From an uncultured Prochlorococcus sp. (GTDB lineage: Bacteria > Cyanobacteriota > Cyanobacteriia > PCC-6307 > Cyanobiaceae): a stretch of 46,268 bases of DNA. The notes beneath the pieces were generated by a model. That model did not search any database. It was given only the letters and a program-made list of their open reading frames with translations, and was not told the origin of the DNA. Each line of letters begins with the position of its first letter. Within the stretch, counting starts at the first letter, position 1. The DNA lies in NCBI GenBank assembly GCA_902571335.1, contig CACGBT010000012.1, positions 1 through 46,268 on the forward strand, in the 5' to 3' direction. Both the position numbers and the translations under genes were made by a program. Of the stretch, positions 37,462 to 46,221 are shown one piece after another.

Positions 37462-38100
37462 TTACTCTTTGGTTGCGATTAAACAATAAAATGGGTCTTT
37501 ATTTAGAAAATTAAAGATATTAAGGGCTGGTTCAGTAAATTTTTTGATAATTTTTGGCTCATTAAATCCGTTTGAGATTAATACTTTTCTTACATATTTA
37601 ACCCTTTCTTCTTCAGTAGATGAAGTCCATATGTTAGGAGCTTTGTGCCAAAATGCTCTGTTTGAAAAAGCAATAATAATTTTACCCTCTCTGCTCAATA
37701 TTCTTGCAATTTCTTTAGTTAAATTCTCTGGATATTGTAAATATTGCCATGCGGCCACCATCAAGCAATAATTAACGCTTTCTTTATCTAGCGGGATTTG
37801 TTGACTTAAATTAAAATTTTGTATCCAATAAGAATCAAAAATTTTGTTTCTTTCAAGTTCTTGTTTGTTTAAACCATGTCCAATAACTTTTTTATATTTT
37901 TTCCCTTTAGGTAAATAACTATCCCAACTAGACATTAAATCAAGGACAGTTGAATAATTGTCAATTTCTCTTTCATATAAATCTGATAGATTTTGTCTGA
38001 AGTTTGCATCTAGATGATAAACAAATTTTGGATTAGAATAAAATTCTTCATCATTACTCTCATCAAGTTTTTTTCTTTGATAATTATTTAAAACTTCCAT
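37462..38100 (-). CDS. Class I SAM-dependent methyltransferase
   Basis: A 212-residue methyltransferase-like protein. YSTVLDLMSSWDSYLPKG near residue 49 corresponds to the strand 1/motif I region, though the glycine-rich loop is degenerate. SVNYCLMVAAWQYLQYPENLTKEIARILSREGKIIIAFSN matches motifs IV-V of type-11 methyltransferases. The substrate is unknown. The degenerate motif I makes cofactor binding less certain than family membership. Confidence 0.78.
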   Translation of the reverse strand: MEVLNNYQRKKLDESNDEEFYSNPKFVYHLDANFRQNLSDLYEREIDNYSTVLDLMSSWDSYLPKGKKYKKVIGHGLNKQELERNKIFDSYWIQNFNLSQQIPLDKESVNYCLMVAAWQYLQYPENLTKEIARILSREGKIIIAFSNRAFWHKAPNIWTSSTEEERVKYVRKVLISNGFNEPKIIKKFTEPALNIFNFLNKDPFYCLIATKE

Positions 38101-38264
38101 AACAAGAAATTAAGTTATTGCATATTAAATTTAATAAATAGAAATTCCAATTGTGTTTTAGAAATTTGTTTAAATTGATTAAAATTTCTGAGAAAACTAG
38201 ACATCTTTTCAAAAAAAGTTAAATTGTTAAATAACACATTTAACTACAGATGATTGAATTCAAA

Positions 38265-38420
38265 ATGAGCAAAAAAAACAGGTCCAAAAAAGCTCTTTTC
38301 AATCCCTATAAAAATGGAATAAGTTCATACGATATGGCATATCTTTCTTCAAAAAGAGTTTTAAAAAATAAAACTGTTGATCTAAAAAATGATTCTCATA
38401 AAGATTATTTGGCAGCATAG
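38265..38420 (+). CDS. Small basic protein upstream of the tautomerase gene
   Basis: A 51-residue lysine-rich protein starting MSKKNRSKKALFNPYKNGIS and ending HKDYLAA. An in-frame ATG five codons upstream (38250) is an alternative start. It ends two bases before the tautomerase ATG (TAGAGATG), so the two are probably translationally coupled. No known domain; a nucleic-acid-binding role is conceivable from the charge but unsupported. Confidence 0.6.
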   Translation: MSKKNRSKKALFNPYKNGISSYDMAYLSSKRVLKNKTVDLKNDSHKDYLAA

Positions 38421-38422
38421 AG

Positions 38423-38755
38423 ATGCCTTACATTAATATATCTACTTCATTAAAAGTCGATAATAAGAAAGAATTACTTGAAGAATTTTCAATATTAATT
38501 TCATCTTTAACTAATAAATCAAAAAGATTTGTTATGGCTAAATTAAACGACAATTGCGAAATGTATTTTGAAGATGAAAGTCCTTGTTGCTTTTTAGAAA
38601 TTAAGTCAATAGGTTCTTTAAGCCCCTCAGATATGGCTAAGCCATTATCTAATTTTGTACATGAGAAAATGGGAATTCCTATAGATAAGGTTTATATTTC
38701 TTTCGAGGATGTTCCGGCTTCATTATGGGCTTGGAATGGAAGAACATTTGGTTAA
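38423..38755 (+). CDS. MIF-superfamily tautomerase
   Basis: A 110-residue homologue of macrophage migration inhibitory factor. Pro follows the initiator Met (MPYINIST), and after Met removal this N-terminal proline is the catalytic base in the family. KVYISFEDVPASLWAWNGRTFG at the C-terminus matches the MIF end. A Prochlorococcus MIF homologue has been characterised as a phenylpyruvate tautomerase; the natural substrate in cyanobacteria is unknown. Its gene follows a small basic ORF by two bases and precedes a DUF1824 gene. Confidence 0.92.
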   Translation: MPYINISTSLKVDNKKELLEEFSILISSLTNKSKRFVMAKLNDNCEMYFEDESPCCFLEIKSIGSLSPSDMAKPLSNFVHEKMGIPIDKVYISFEDVPASLWAWNGRTFG

Positions 38756-38778
38756 GAATTATTTTTTTTATTAATTCT

Positions 38779-39165
38779 ATGGAAATAAATAATTTAGTTG
38801 ATTTAAACAATCTAAGAACAGCTCCTAAATTAAGTAATACTCAAGTAAAAAAACTATTAGAAGAACTAGACGCAAAAATTTCTAATGCTGATTGGATAAC
38901 AATAGGAATAATGGCATCTAGCGATATGGAGGCTGTTGACGTATTGCAATCAATATCTAACAAATATTCCTTTATTAAATTTGAGAATTTAGATGCTCTG
39001 CATGCTGATGGAAGTGTTTTTTTAAAAGGTAATCAAAAAACTGGGAATGTTTTTGTTAGATCTGAAAATGGTCTTGGAGAAGGAATTTTAATAACTTGTC
39101 AATTTGATCAAGATAATGAAGACTCTAATACTTTTGGACCATTACCATTAAATTCTTTTAAATAA
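38779..39165 (+). CDS. DUF1824-family protein
   Basis: A 128-residue protein from ATG 38779 (MEINNLVDLNNLRTAPKLS). An ATG 18 codons upstream would overlap the tautomerase gene and add a non-conserved hydrophobic stretch, so I prefer the later start. Features include DWITIGIMASSDMEAVDVLQSI and GNVFVRSENGLGEGILITCQ. DUF1824 is a compact cyanobacterial family of unknown function. Gap to the tautomerase stop is 23 bases, so likely the same operon. Confidence 0.85.
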   Translation: MEINNLVDLNNLRTAPKLSNTQVKKLLEELDAKISNADWITIGIMASSDMEAVDVLQSISNKYSFIKFENLDALHADGSVFLKGNQKTGNVFVRSENGLGEGILITCQFDQDNEDSNTFGPLPLNSFK

Positions 39166-39309
39166 TTTCTAATGTTTTATCTTGGATTAAATTTTTTAAA
39201 ATCTTCTTTCAGATTATGATCCTCGGAATTAAGAGTTAATTTCTTTGTTTTTAAAGCTTTGTTATTATGGTTTAAAGTGCCTTTCGAAGTTTTTCACTTT
39301 TTTAATTTG

Positions 39310-40179
39310 ATGTTTTTTCAGGATATAGTTAAAAATCTAAATAATTTTTGGGCCGACGAAGGATGTTTAATAATGCAACCTTACGATACTGAAAAAGGTG
39401 CTGGAACTATGAATCCGCATACTTTTTTGAGGGCTATTGGACCAGAACCCTGGAGTGTTGCATATTCAGAGCCATGTAGAAGGCCCACTGATGGACGGTT
39501 CGGTGAGAATCCAAATAGGGCTCAACATTACTTTCAATATCAAGTAATAATAAAACCTTCACCAGATGGAATACAGGAAAAATATTTAACATCTTTAACA
39601 TCTCTTGGAATTAATCCTAGAAATCATGACATAAGATTTGTAGAAGATAACTGGGAGTCACCAACACTTGGGGCTTGGGGAGTAGGTTGGGAAGTTTGGT
39701 TGGATGGAATGGAAGTTACCCAGTTTACTTATTTCCAACAATGCGGAGGATTAGATTGTAATCCAATCCCAATTGAGATTACCTATGGATTAGAAAGAAT
39801 CGCAATGTTTTTGCAGGATAAGGAAAGTATTTGGGACTTAAATTGGAACAAAGATTTAAAATATAGTGATATTTGGCTTCAATTTGAAAAAAGTCAATGC
39901 TCATATAATTTTACTGAATCCAGCCCTGATAATCTTAGAAAATTATTTGAGATTTACCAAGATGAGGCAAATTCTTTAATAGAAAAGAAATTAACTTACC
40001 CTGCTCTTGATTTCGTTTTGAAATGTAGTCATACTTTTAATTTGCTTGATGCTAGGGGTGTTATTTCAGTTACAGATCGTGCTCAATATATTGAAAAAAT
40101 TAGAAAATTAGCGAGAGAAGTTGCATCATCTTGGGTAGAGGAAAGAGAATTTCTTAAATACCCTTTAATAAAAAAATAA
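39310..40179 (+). CDS. glyQ: Glycyl-tRNA synthetase alpha subunit
   Basis: The catalytic alpha chain of the bacterial alpha2-beta2 glycyl-tRNA synthetase. I start it at ATG 39310 ([19 protein letters not shown]), giving 289 residues; the in-frame ATG 17 codons earlier adds a non-family leader. Conserved segments are [39 protein letters not shown] [29 protein letters not shown] and [11 protein letters not shown]. The beta chain glyS is not in the window, as in other cyanobacteria where the two are unlinked. Secure. Confidence 0.96.
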   Translation: MFFQDIVKNLNNFWADEGCLIMQPYDTEKGAGTMNPHTFLRAIGPEPWSVAYSEPCRRPTDGRFGENPNRAQHYFQYQVIIKPSPDGIQEKYLTSLTSLGINPRNHDIRFVEDNWESPTLGAWGVGWEVWLDGMEVTQFTYFQQCGGLDCNPIPIEITYGLERIAMFLQDKESIWDLNWNKDLKYSDIWLQFEKSQCSYNFTESSPDNLRKLFEIYQDEANSLIEKKLTYPALDFVLKCSHTFNLLDARGVISVTDRAQYIEKIRKLAREVASSWVEEREFLKYPLIKK

Positions 40180-40278
40180 TTTAGATAATCTTTTTAAAAG
40201 ACTTAAATGTATAAAATGTCACAATAAATTGATACTTATATTTCTTTCTTTTTTTGTTACGCTCGATACAGTATAGAT

Positions 40279-40319
40279 ACCCAAATTATTTATGGGTTAT
40301 TTTAGTGTGAGGTAAAATG
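40279..40319 (+). promoter_or_regulatory. Porin leader: small hairpin and ribosome binding site
   Basis: ACCCA-AATTATTTA-TGGGT (40279-40297) can form a five-base stem with a nine-base loop in the 5' leader. GAGGT (40309-40313) is a clear Shine-Dalgarno three bases before the porin ATG at 40317, much better than most starts in this window, in keeping with high expression. Role of the hairpin (stability or control) is a guess. Confidence 0.45.
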
Positions 40320-41585
40320 AAACTCTTCCAACAAATGTTGGTTGCAGGAGCAACTTTGAGCTTAATAGCTCCAATCGCTGCTCAGGCTTCCGAAACAGTT
40401 AATATTGAAGAAATGAATGGTTACGCTAGTAGCCAAGTAAAATCTTCAAGACTTGATAGCAATACATTCATTAACGAAGTTAGTGAAGATATTGCAAACC
40501 TAAAGGGTCGTGTTGATGGCCTTGAGGCAAAACAAAATGAATTTGAAGCTGGTAGCTTCTCAGATACAACTACTTTAGACGGAAAAGCTATCTTCTCAGT
40601 TGGTCAAGCTGAAACTGAAGATGATGCATTGGATGGTAAAGTCCAGGCAAGTTATACATACACCATGAACTTGAATACAAGTTTTACTGGTGATGATAAT
40701 CTTTATACAAGAATTAAATCAGGTAATCACTCAGGGTATTCAGTAACTAAAAGTGCACAAAATACTTACTTAAGTGCTGGAAACGGTAATGCCGATGCAC
40801 TCAAGGTTGACAAAATCTGGTATTCAACTCCAGTTGGTGAAAATAGCACTATTTGGATTGGTCCAAAGATTGAAAACTACTATATGCACGCAACAACTCC
40901 TTCAATTTATAAGCCTGTATTGAAGGCATTTACACTTGGAGGTAATGCTGCTGCTTATGGTGCAAGTACTAGTCCCGGAGCTGGATGGGCTTACAATGCT
41001 GATAATGGATTTGGTTTAAGTACAAACTTTACCAGTAAATCTGGAAATGAAACTGGAATGTTGACTGATGAAAGTGCAACTAGTTGGGCAACTCAGATCG
41101 GTTTTACTAAGCCAAATTATTCTGTTTCAGCAATCATAAATAACAAGTACAATGGCTGGGCAGATACTTCTTATTTCACCTCTGATGATGGTGCTGTAAG
41201 GCCTGGTGATGGTAGCAGTACCAACATTGGTTTGAGAGCTTGGTGGAGACCAGAAAGTACTGGAACTGCAACTCCTTCAATATCTGTTGGTTATGATACT
41301 TCAAAAACAGATGCTGCTGGTAATGACAGTACAGATGCTTATTTTGTTGGTCTTAACTGGCAAGATATCTTCAGTGCCGATGACAGAATTGGTATTGCTC
41401 TAGGTCAGCCCCAAAAACATGAGGACGATACAGTAGAGCCTTTCTTGTATGAAGTTTATTACGAATACAAAGTAAATGATTCAATTACTGTTACTCCAAC
41501 AATATTTGGCGGTAATCATGCTAACGGAGATGATGAAGATACTGATATGAATGGATATGTTGTAAACACTACATTTAAATTCTAA
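40317..41585 (+). CDS. Outer-membrane porin (Som/OprB-like), short N-terminus without SLH domain
   Basis: A 422-residue outer membrane porin. A signal peptide is visible at 1-24 (MKLFQQMLVAGATLSLIAPIAAQA). A short coiled-coil-like stretch, NLKGRVDGLEAKQNEFEAGSF, precedes the barrel, and alternating beta segments run to the terminal aromatic NTTFKF, the usual barrel end signature. Longer cyanobacterial Som porins carry an S-layer-homology domain between signal peptide and coiled coil; here it is missing. Acidic loops (DDEDTD) suggest cation preference or calcium binding, unproven. Followed by a strong terminator. Confidence 0.9.
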   Translation: MKLFQQMLVAGATLSLIAPIAAQASETVNIEEMNGYASSQVKSSRLDSNTFINEVSEDIANLKGRVDGLEAKQNEFEAGSFSDTTTLDGKAIFSVGQAETEDDALDGKVQASYTYTMNLNTSFTGDDNLYTRIKSGNHSGYSVTKSAQNTYLSAGNGNADALKVDKIWYSTPVGENSTIWIGPKIENYYMHATTPSIYKPVLKAFTLGGNAAAYGASTSPGAGWAYNADNGFGLSTNFTSKSGNETGMLTDESATSWATQIGFTKPNYSVSAIINNKYNGWADTSYFTSDDGAVRPGDGSSTNIGLRAWWRPESTGTATPSISVGYDTSKTDAAGNDSTDAYFVGLNWQDIFSADDRIGIALGQPQKHEDDTVEPFLYEVYYEYKVNDSITVTPTIFGGNHANGDDEDTDMNGYVVNTTFKF

Positions 41586-41600
41586 ATTCAGTTAACATAA

Positions 41601-41629
41601 AAAACGCCCTTAAAAGGGCGTTTTTTTTT
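41601..41629 (+). terminator. Rho-independent terminator after the porin
   Basis: AAAACGCCCT-TAAA-AGGGCG followed by nine T. A strong GC-rich stem for this AT-rich genome, 15 bases after the porin stop codon. The A-run on the left allows it to work on the minus strand too, but the small gene on the right ends at 41681, about 50 bases away. Confidence 0.95.
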
Positions 41630-41680
41630 GATCTTAAAAAAACCTAAAGGAATTTTTAATGAAAAATTTATTTTAAATAT

Positions 41681-41908
41681 TTACCAGCAATTTTCTCCTT
41701 CCCCAATAGGAATGCATGTACTCGATTTAGCTGCTTCATCTGCTATTTTTTGTGCATCTTTATCCAGTATGAAATCTGCATCTACATCCATATCTGTATT
41801 CCATTCTTTTAGGCCGCCCAAATCATTTTCTCCACTATTAACAGAGGTTGAAATCGCTAAAGCACTTGTAGCAGCAATGAACAATGCAATCGAACTTTTT
41901 TTTGGCAT
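41681..41908 (-). CDS. Small exported protein
   Basis: A 75-residue protein with a likely signal peptide (MPKKSSIALFIAATSALAISTSVNS, cleavage near residue 25). The mature part is acidic (NTDMDVDADFILDKDAQKIADEAA) and carries two cysteines in its tail (STCIPIGEGENCW), which could form a disulfide in the periplasm. No recognised family. Transcribed toward the porin terminator, which may serve both genes. Confidence 0.68.
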   Translation of the reverse strand: MPKKSSIALFIAATSALAISTSVNSGENDLGGLKEWNTDMDVDADFILDKDAQKIADEAAKSSTCIPIGEGENCW

Positions 41909-41991
41909 TTAAGATTTTTATTTATTTAGTATTTTAAATATAATTTTTTATATTTTCTACTTAGTGTATAAAATGATTCTTTAATTACTCT

Positions 41992-42657
41992 TTAATTACC
42001 AAGTATCCTAAGTAGATTTGAATAAGACTTGAAAATAAGATCCAATTCATCTGACCTCCCATTTTTGGCTAGTAAGCCTTTAGCACCTGCATCAAGATCA
42101 AATAAATATTCTCTTTCCTCAATTGATTTCACGTAACTTTCAATCCAACCCACACAAACTAATCTTTCTCCATTTTTAATTTCTTTAACTGAATGAAGGT
42201 AGGTACTAGGATAAATAATTATCTCACCAGCATTTAGTTTGAATTCTTTTTCTGAATTCATTTCTTCAATAATAAGCTCACCGCCGGAGTATGTATCTTT
42301 TTCAGTTAAAGAAATGGTAAAGGATAAATCAGATCGTCCTGATGACATAAATGGATTATCTACATGCCTACCATAATGCATATTATTTAATGATTTCGTA
42401 AACATTATTCCATGAATTATTTTTGGTAGGGCAAAACTTTTTATTAGCGGACTTGAGAGGATTTTCTTTCTGATTGAATGGGTGAGTTTTTTAGATATTT
42501 CTGATTCTCTATTTAGTTGTAAATTGTTTTTTACTAATGAGGCATGACTGCCGGCAGTTTTTTTTCCATCCTCCCAGAGAGTATTTTCACTCTTTAAACT
42601 TTTAACTAATGCTTCAATTTCTTCATTAATGAGAAGCTGGCTGGTTAAATAATTCAT
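41992..42657 (-). CDS. PKHD-type Fe(II)/2-oxoglutarate dioxygenase (PiuC-like)
   Basis: A 221-residue hydroxylase. The iron triad is visible: H98 and D100 in YGRHVDNPFM and H155 in STYLHSVKEI; Arg165 in GERLVCVGWIES should hold 2-oxoglutarate. PiuC/YbiX relatives are often linked to siderophore or iron uptake genes. It is divergent from futA across a ~100-base gap, which supports an iron-related role. Substrate unknown. Confidence 0.88.
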   Translation of the reverse strand: MNYLTSQLLINEEIEALVKSLKSENTLWEDGKKTAGSHASLVKNNLQLNRESEISKKLTHSIRKKILSSPLIKSFALPKIIHGIMFTKSLNNMHYGRHVDNPFMSSGRSDLSFTISLTEKDTYSGGELIIEEMNSEKEFKLNAGEIIIYPSTYLHSVKEIKNGERLVCVGWIESYVKSIEEREYLFDLDAGAKGLLAKNGRSDELDLIFKSYSNLLRILGN

Positions 42658-42759
42658 TTCAAATATAAAAAATGATACAAGGTAATGTATAGAAAATATC
42701 TTTTAGGAATCTTGTGCTTTTAATATATATAAAGTAACCATAGATACTATTTTAAAAAA

Positions 42760-43782
42760 TTGCAAATTTTAAAAAATATACTTTATTCAGCCTTTGCATT
42801 ACCCTTTTTATTTAATTTAAATATACCTGCAAATTCAACAGAAAAAGAAGTCAAGGTTTATTCAGGAAGACATTACAATACGGATAGAAATGTTTATAAA
42901 AAATTTTCAGAAGAAACTGGGATAAAAGTTCGACTAATAGAAGCTGCTGGTATTTCTCTAATCGAAAGGTTAGCAAGAGAAGGAAAAAATTCTCAAGCGG
43001 ATCTGATTTTGCTCGTCGATGCAGCAAGAATTACCAATGCTGCAAAATTAGGGTTGCTACAGTCAATTGATTCTAAAACTTTAGAAAATGATGTTCCTAT
43101 TGGTCTAAAAGATCCTAATAAAGAGTGGTATGCGTTAACGAGAAGAGTTAGGGTTATGGTCGCGAATCCAAAAGTAGTAGATGTAAGCAAAATTAATGAT
43201 TACGCTGACTTAGCTGACCCTTCTCTAAAAGGGAAAGTATGTTTAAGAAATAGAAAAAGTCCCTATAATCAATCTTTGGTGGCGAACCAAATTATTAATA
43301 AGGGGGAAGAAGTTACAAAAAATTGGCTTAATGGGATGATTTCAAATGTTTCTAAACCTTTTTTCCCAGGAGATATTTCTCTTGTAAGAGCAGTTTCTAA
43401 AAGAAAGTGTGGTGTTGCGATCGTAAATCATTACTATGTTGCAAGAATGCTGGCCGGTGTAAATGGAAGAAGAGATGCTTTATATGCGAAAAAAACAACA
43501 GTACTTACACCTAATCCAGCACATGTAAATATTAGTGCCGGCGGTTTAGCTAGATATGCTCAAAACAAAAATGAAGCTATCAAACTCCTTGAATATTTAG
43601 CATCTCCAAAGGGAAGTAAGGGCCTTGCTGCTCCTACTTTTGAACATCCATTAAAAGAGGTTAATCAAAATCCAATTGTCAAAGACTTTGGAGAATTTTC
43701 TCCTGATAAAGTAACTGTAGAGGAACTAGGGTCAAATAACTCGAAAGCAATAAAATTGATGAAAGATGCAGGGTGGGATTAA
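42760..43782 (+). CDS. futA: Ferric-iron binding periplasmic protein (FutA/IdiA)
   Basis: The periplasmic Fe3+-binding component of an ABC importer, 340 residues. A hydrophobic leader (about 5-25) acts as signal peptide. VYSGRHYNTDRNVYKKF at 33-49 is the family opening with iron-binding His/Tyr; a later tyrosine pair is in AIVNHYYVARML, the usual Fe-tyrosinate site. The start is TTG 42760 (no ATG is nearby and the signal peptide begins there). The permease and ATPase genes are not adjacent. Opposite the dioxygenase gene. Secure as FutA/IdiA. Confidence 0.94.
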   Translation: MQILKNILYSAFALPFLFNLNIPANSTEKEVKVYSGRHYNTDRNVYKKFSEETGIKVRLIEAAGISLIERLAREGKNSQADLILLVDAARITNAAKLGLLQSIDSKTLENDVPIGLKDPNKEWYALTRRVRVMVANPKVVDVSKINDYADLADPSLKGKVCLRNRKSPYNQSLVANQIINKGEEVTKNWLNGMISNVSKPFFPGDISLVRAVSKRKCGVAIVNHYYVARMLAGVNGRRDALYAKKTTVLTPNPAHVNISAGGLARYAQNKNEAIKLLEYLASPKGSKGLAAPTFEHPLKEVNQNPIVKDFGEFSPDKVTVEELGSNNSKAIKLMKDAGWD

Positions 43783-43844
43783 AATTAAGATAAATAGATA
43801 GATTCCAATTTTGCTTTTATTATGAACAAAATTAATAAATAGCA

Positions 43845-43929
43845 GGAGGGGTGGCTGAGCGGTTGAAAGCGAACGATTCGAAATCGTTTAATAGGTTACT
43901 ATTCGTGGGTTCGAATCCCACCCTCTCCG
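43845..43929 (+). tRNA. tRNA-Ser (anticodon CGA)
   Basis: An 85-base class II tRNA. Acceptor GGAGGGG pairs with CCTCTCC (one G-T), discriminator G. The anticodon stem-loop ACGATTCGAAATCGT gives CGA (reads UCG). A long variable arm (AATAGGTTACTATT) and T-arm GTGGGTTCGAATCCCAC follow. CCA is not encoded. Its 3' end faces the DNA methyltransferase gene. Confidence 0.97.
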
Positions 43930-43998
43930 TTTTAATAAGATAATTAGCACTCTTGATTTTCTGAGTTCTAATTCAAAGAAAATTTTTGTCTAACACCA

Positions 43999-46221
43999 TT
44001 AGACCTGCACCTCAATGACTTTCTTCGTATCGTTACCAAAAATATCTACAACTTTTACAGCAACTTTAGTTTTTTGCGTTGCTATTTCTTTTTCAGAAGA
44101 CTTAAGTTCTAACTTATCTTTTCCCTTATTATTTCTAAATGACTGCCACTCATTTTTAAATACATAATTACCAGTCCACTCTTCTTCAACTTTGCCATCA
44201 TCTGTTTTGAACTTAATGATTTCAGGTTTTGATTCATAGTCAAAATCAACAGACCAATAATCAATCCAATCATGCCAATTTTTGGTTAATTGAAACTCTG
44301 AAATAATTCCATTTCCATCTTTTATCTTTTCGACTATTTGACCATTTTCTACAACAACTTTAGATTTACCTTTGCTTATTGATTCATCTAAACCCACGTT
44401 GTCTTCGTTGTAAAAAACTGCAAAATCAGTTAATTCAATAGAAAGTTTTTTACCAGAAAAATGCGGTTTGAAATCTATATATGCAACATCGTGAAAAATA
44501 ACTTCTCCTTTTGCAACTGCTCTTTTATCAAAAACTTCCATGGGGATTTGTTTATAAAAAAGTCTTAAACCTTTCAACTTTGCTTCTTCTTGGATTGTTG
44601 GAAACAAACCCATCTCATGTTCGAAACCCAAAATATCTACTGAATTTATTTTATTTTTAATACTTTCATTAATAACTTCTTGAACATGATTTCTTGATAG
44701 AGTTTGATTTATGGGACCCACAGAAACGAACTCATTTCCCTTTTTTCCATGAATAGTTTTAAAACCATTAGTACTTAATGCTCCATATGCTTGTAAAATA
44801 AGTTTCTCAAATTCTTTTTCTCTTTTTTCTTTTTGAATTTCTTTAATATCGTTTCTTTTAAACTTCCCATCATAAATATAGTGACATCTTTGGTATTTTC
44901 CTAAATTTAGAATTTCGAAAGCTCTCCAATTCCCTCCTGAATTTTTAAGCTCTCTTTGAACTCTAATCATTCTTTTTCTTATCGTATGGATTGAGAATTT
45001 TCCTAAGTCTGAACAAATCCATTTTCTGCCATTTTTTTCTGCGGCAGATGCAAAAGACCCTGAACCTGCAAAAAAATCCGCCACTAAATCCCCTTCGTTT
45101 GTTGATGCTTTAATTATCCTTTCCAATAACATTTCAGGTTTTTGTGTAGGATAATCTAAATACTCATTTCCTTGAATTGAGGGAATATCATCCCAAACAT
45201 CCTTGCAACGAACTCCCTCTGACATATAAATCTTTCTTGAAGGAACTTTACCTTCTTCTACAATCAATTCACCCTTCTCCAGCCACTCTAGAGCTCTGGT
45301 TTTAGGCATCCTATAACCATTTTTTGGCGTTTTTTCTCCAAAACCTAAATCATAATAGTTGCCTTTTTTGTTTGGCTGATCGACGGGACCTAATCTATAT
45401 TTTCCTTTCTCATCTTCAAATTTATAAAGCTTTAAACTTTTTTCTGAATATGCTTGAAAAGACTCATTCCAAATGAATGAGTCTTTATTCTTCCTATAAT
45501 AAAGAATACTATCATAAGACTTATTAAATCTCTGCTTTTTTGATGCAGTGTTTCCAATTGATGCATTCCATATAATTTCATTAGTAAAATTTTCATTGCC
45601 AAATATTTCATCAAGTATCGTTTTTAATTTATGAGACAATCTAAAATCACAATGAATATAAAGGGAACCATTATCTGCAAGCAAATCTTTAATTAAAATT
45701 AATCTTTCATAGATCATTGAAAGATAAGAATCTGTGCCCATTCCCCATGTATCTCTGTAAGCAATTTGTTCTAAAGCATTAGGTTGCTTCTCATATGAAC
45801 CCTTTTTAAAATCAATTTTGATTGAGAAATCTGCTCCTACATCAAAGGGAGGATCTATATAAATTAATTTGATACCACCCTGTTTCTCAATCTCCTCTCT
45901 CATAGGACCATTTTTTAGAGAAGAAAGGATATATTTATTATCACCCCAGATAAGTTTATTAGTCCAATCTATCATTTTACGACCTGATACAAAATTAAGT
46001 ATTCCTTGTGCCATTTTGACATCTACGTTTCTTGGTTCGTCTATTTGTTCTATGATTTGAAATGGAAGCGCTACGTTTGTAACTTCATCAGATTTGCCAT
46101 TCCAATTAAGTTCTACTTGTTTTGATTCATCAAACAATAAGAAACGATATTTTTCAGGCAAAACCATGCCTTCTTTTATGAGTTTAACGACATCTCTTTT
46201 TTCATTATCTGTAAGTTTCAT
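43999..46221 (-). CDS. Type III-like DNA adenine methyltransferase (Mod)
   Basis: A 740-residue site-specific DNA methyltransferase. The catalytic DPPF is at residues 123-126 in IYIDPPFDVGADF, and the SAM-binding FAGSGSFASAAEKNG motif comes later, so the order is beta-class N6-adenine (or N4-cytosine). A target recognition region lies between. The C-terminal ~300 residues, ending VKVVDIFGNDTKKVIEVQV, resemble Mod subunits that partner a DEAD-box restriction subunit. No res gene follows on its 3' side; the 5' side leaves the window. Located 70 bases past tRNA-Ser, suggesting acquisition there. Confidence 0.9.
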   Translation of the reverse strand: MKLTDNEKRDVVKLIKEGMVLPEKYRFLLFDESKQVELNWNGKSDEVTNVALPFQIIEQIDEPRNVDVKMAQGILNFVSGRKMIDWTNKLIWGDNKYILSSLKNGPMREEIEKQGGIKLIYIDPPFDVGADFSIKIDFKKGSYEKQPNALEQIAYRDTWGMGTDSYLSMIYERLILIKDLLADNGSLYIHCDFRLSHKLKTILDEIFGNENFTNEIIWNASIGNTASKKQRFNKSYDSILYYRKNKDSFIWNESFQAYSEKSLKLYKFEDEKGKYRLGPVDQPNKKGNYYDLGFGEKTPKNGYRMPKTRALEWLEKGELIVEEGKVPSRKIYMSEGVRCKDVWDDIPSIQGNEYLDYPTQKPEMLLERIIKASTNEGDLVADFFAGSGSFASAAEKNGRKWICSDLGKFSIHTIRKRMIRVQRELKNSGGNWRAFEILNLGKYQRCHYIYDGKFKRNDIKEIQKEKREKEFEKLILQAYGALSTNGFKTIHGKKGNEFVSVGPINQTLSRNHVQEVINESIKNKINSVDILGFEHEMGLFPTIQEEAKLKGLRLFYKQIPMEVFDKRAVAKGEVIFHDVAYIDFKPHFSGKKLSIELTDFAVFYNEDNVGLDESISKGKSKVVVENGQIVEKIKDGNGIISEFQLTKNWHDWIDYWSVDFDYESKPEIIKFKTDDGKVEEEWTGNYVFKNEWQSFRNNKGKDKLELKSSEKEIATQKTKVAVKVVDIFGNDTKKVIEVQV

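Noticed and set aside
38725..38778. Upstream ATG for the DUF1824 protein
   Set aside because: Overlaps the tautomerase gene and adds a hydrophobic non-conserved leader.
39259..39309. Upstream ATG for glyQ adding 17 residues
   Set aside because: The extra residues ([11 protein letters not shown]...) are not part of the family; conserved sequence starts at MFFQDIV.
42658..42759. Fur box between the dioxygenase and futA
   Set aside because: No stretch there matches the 7-1-7 consensus well enough to call.
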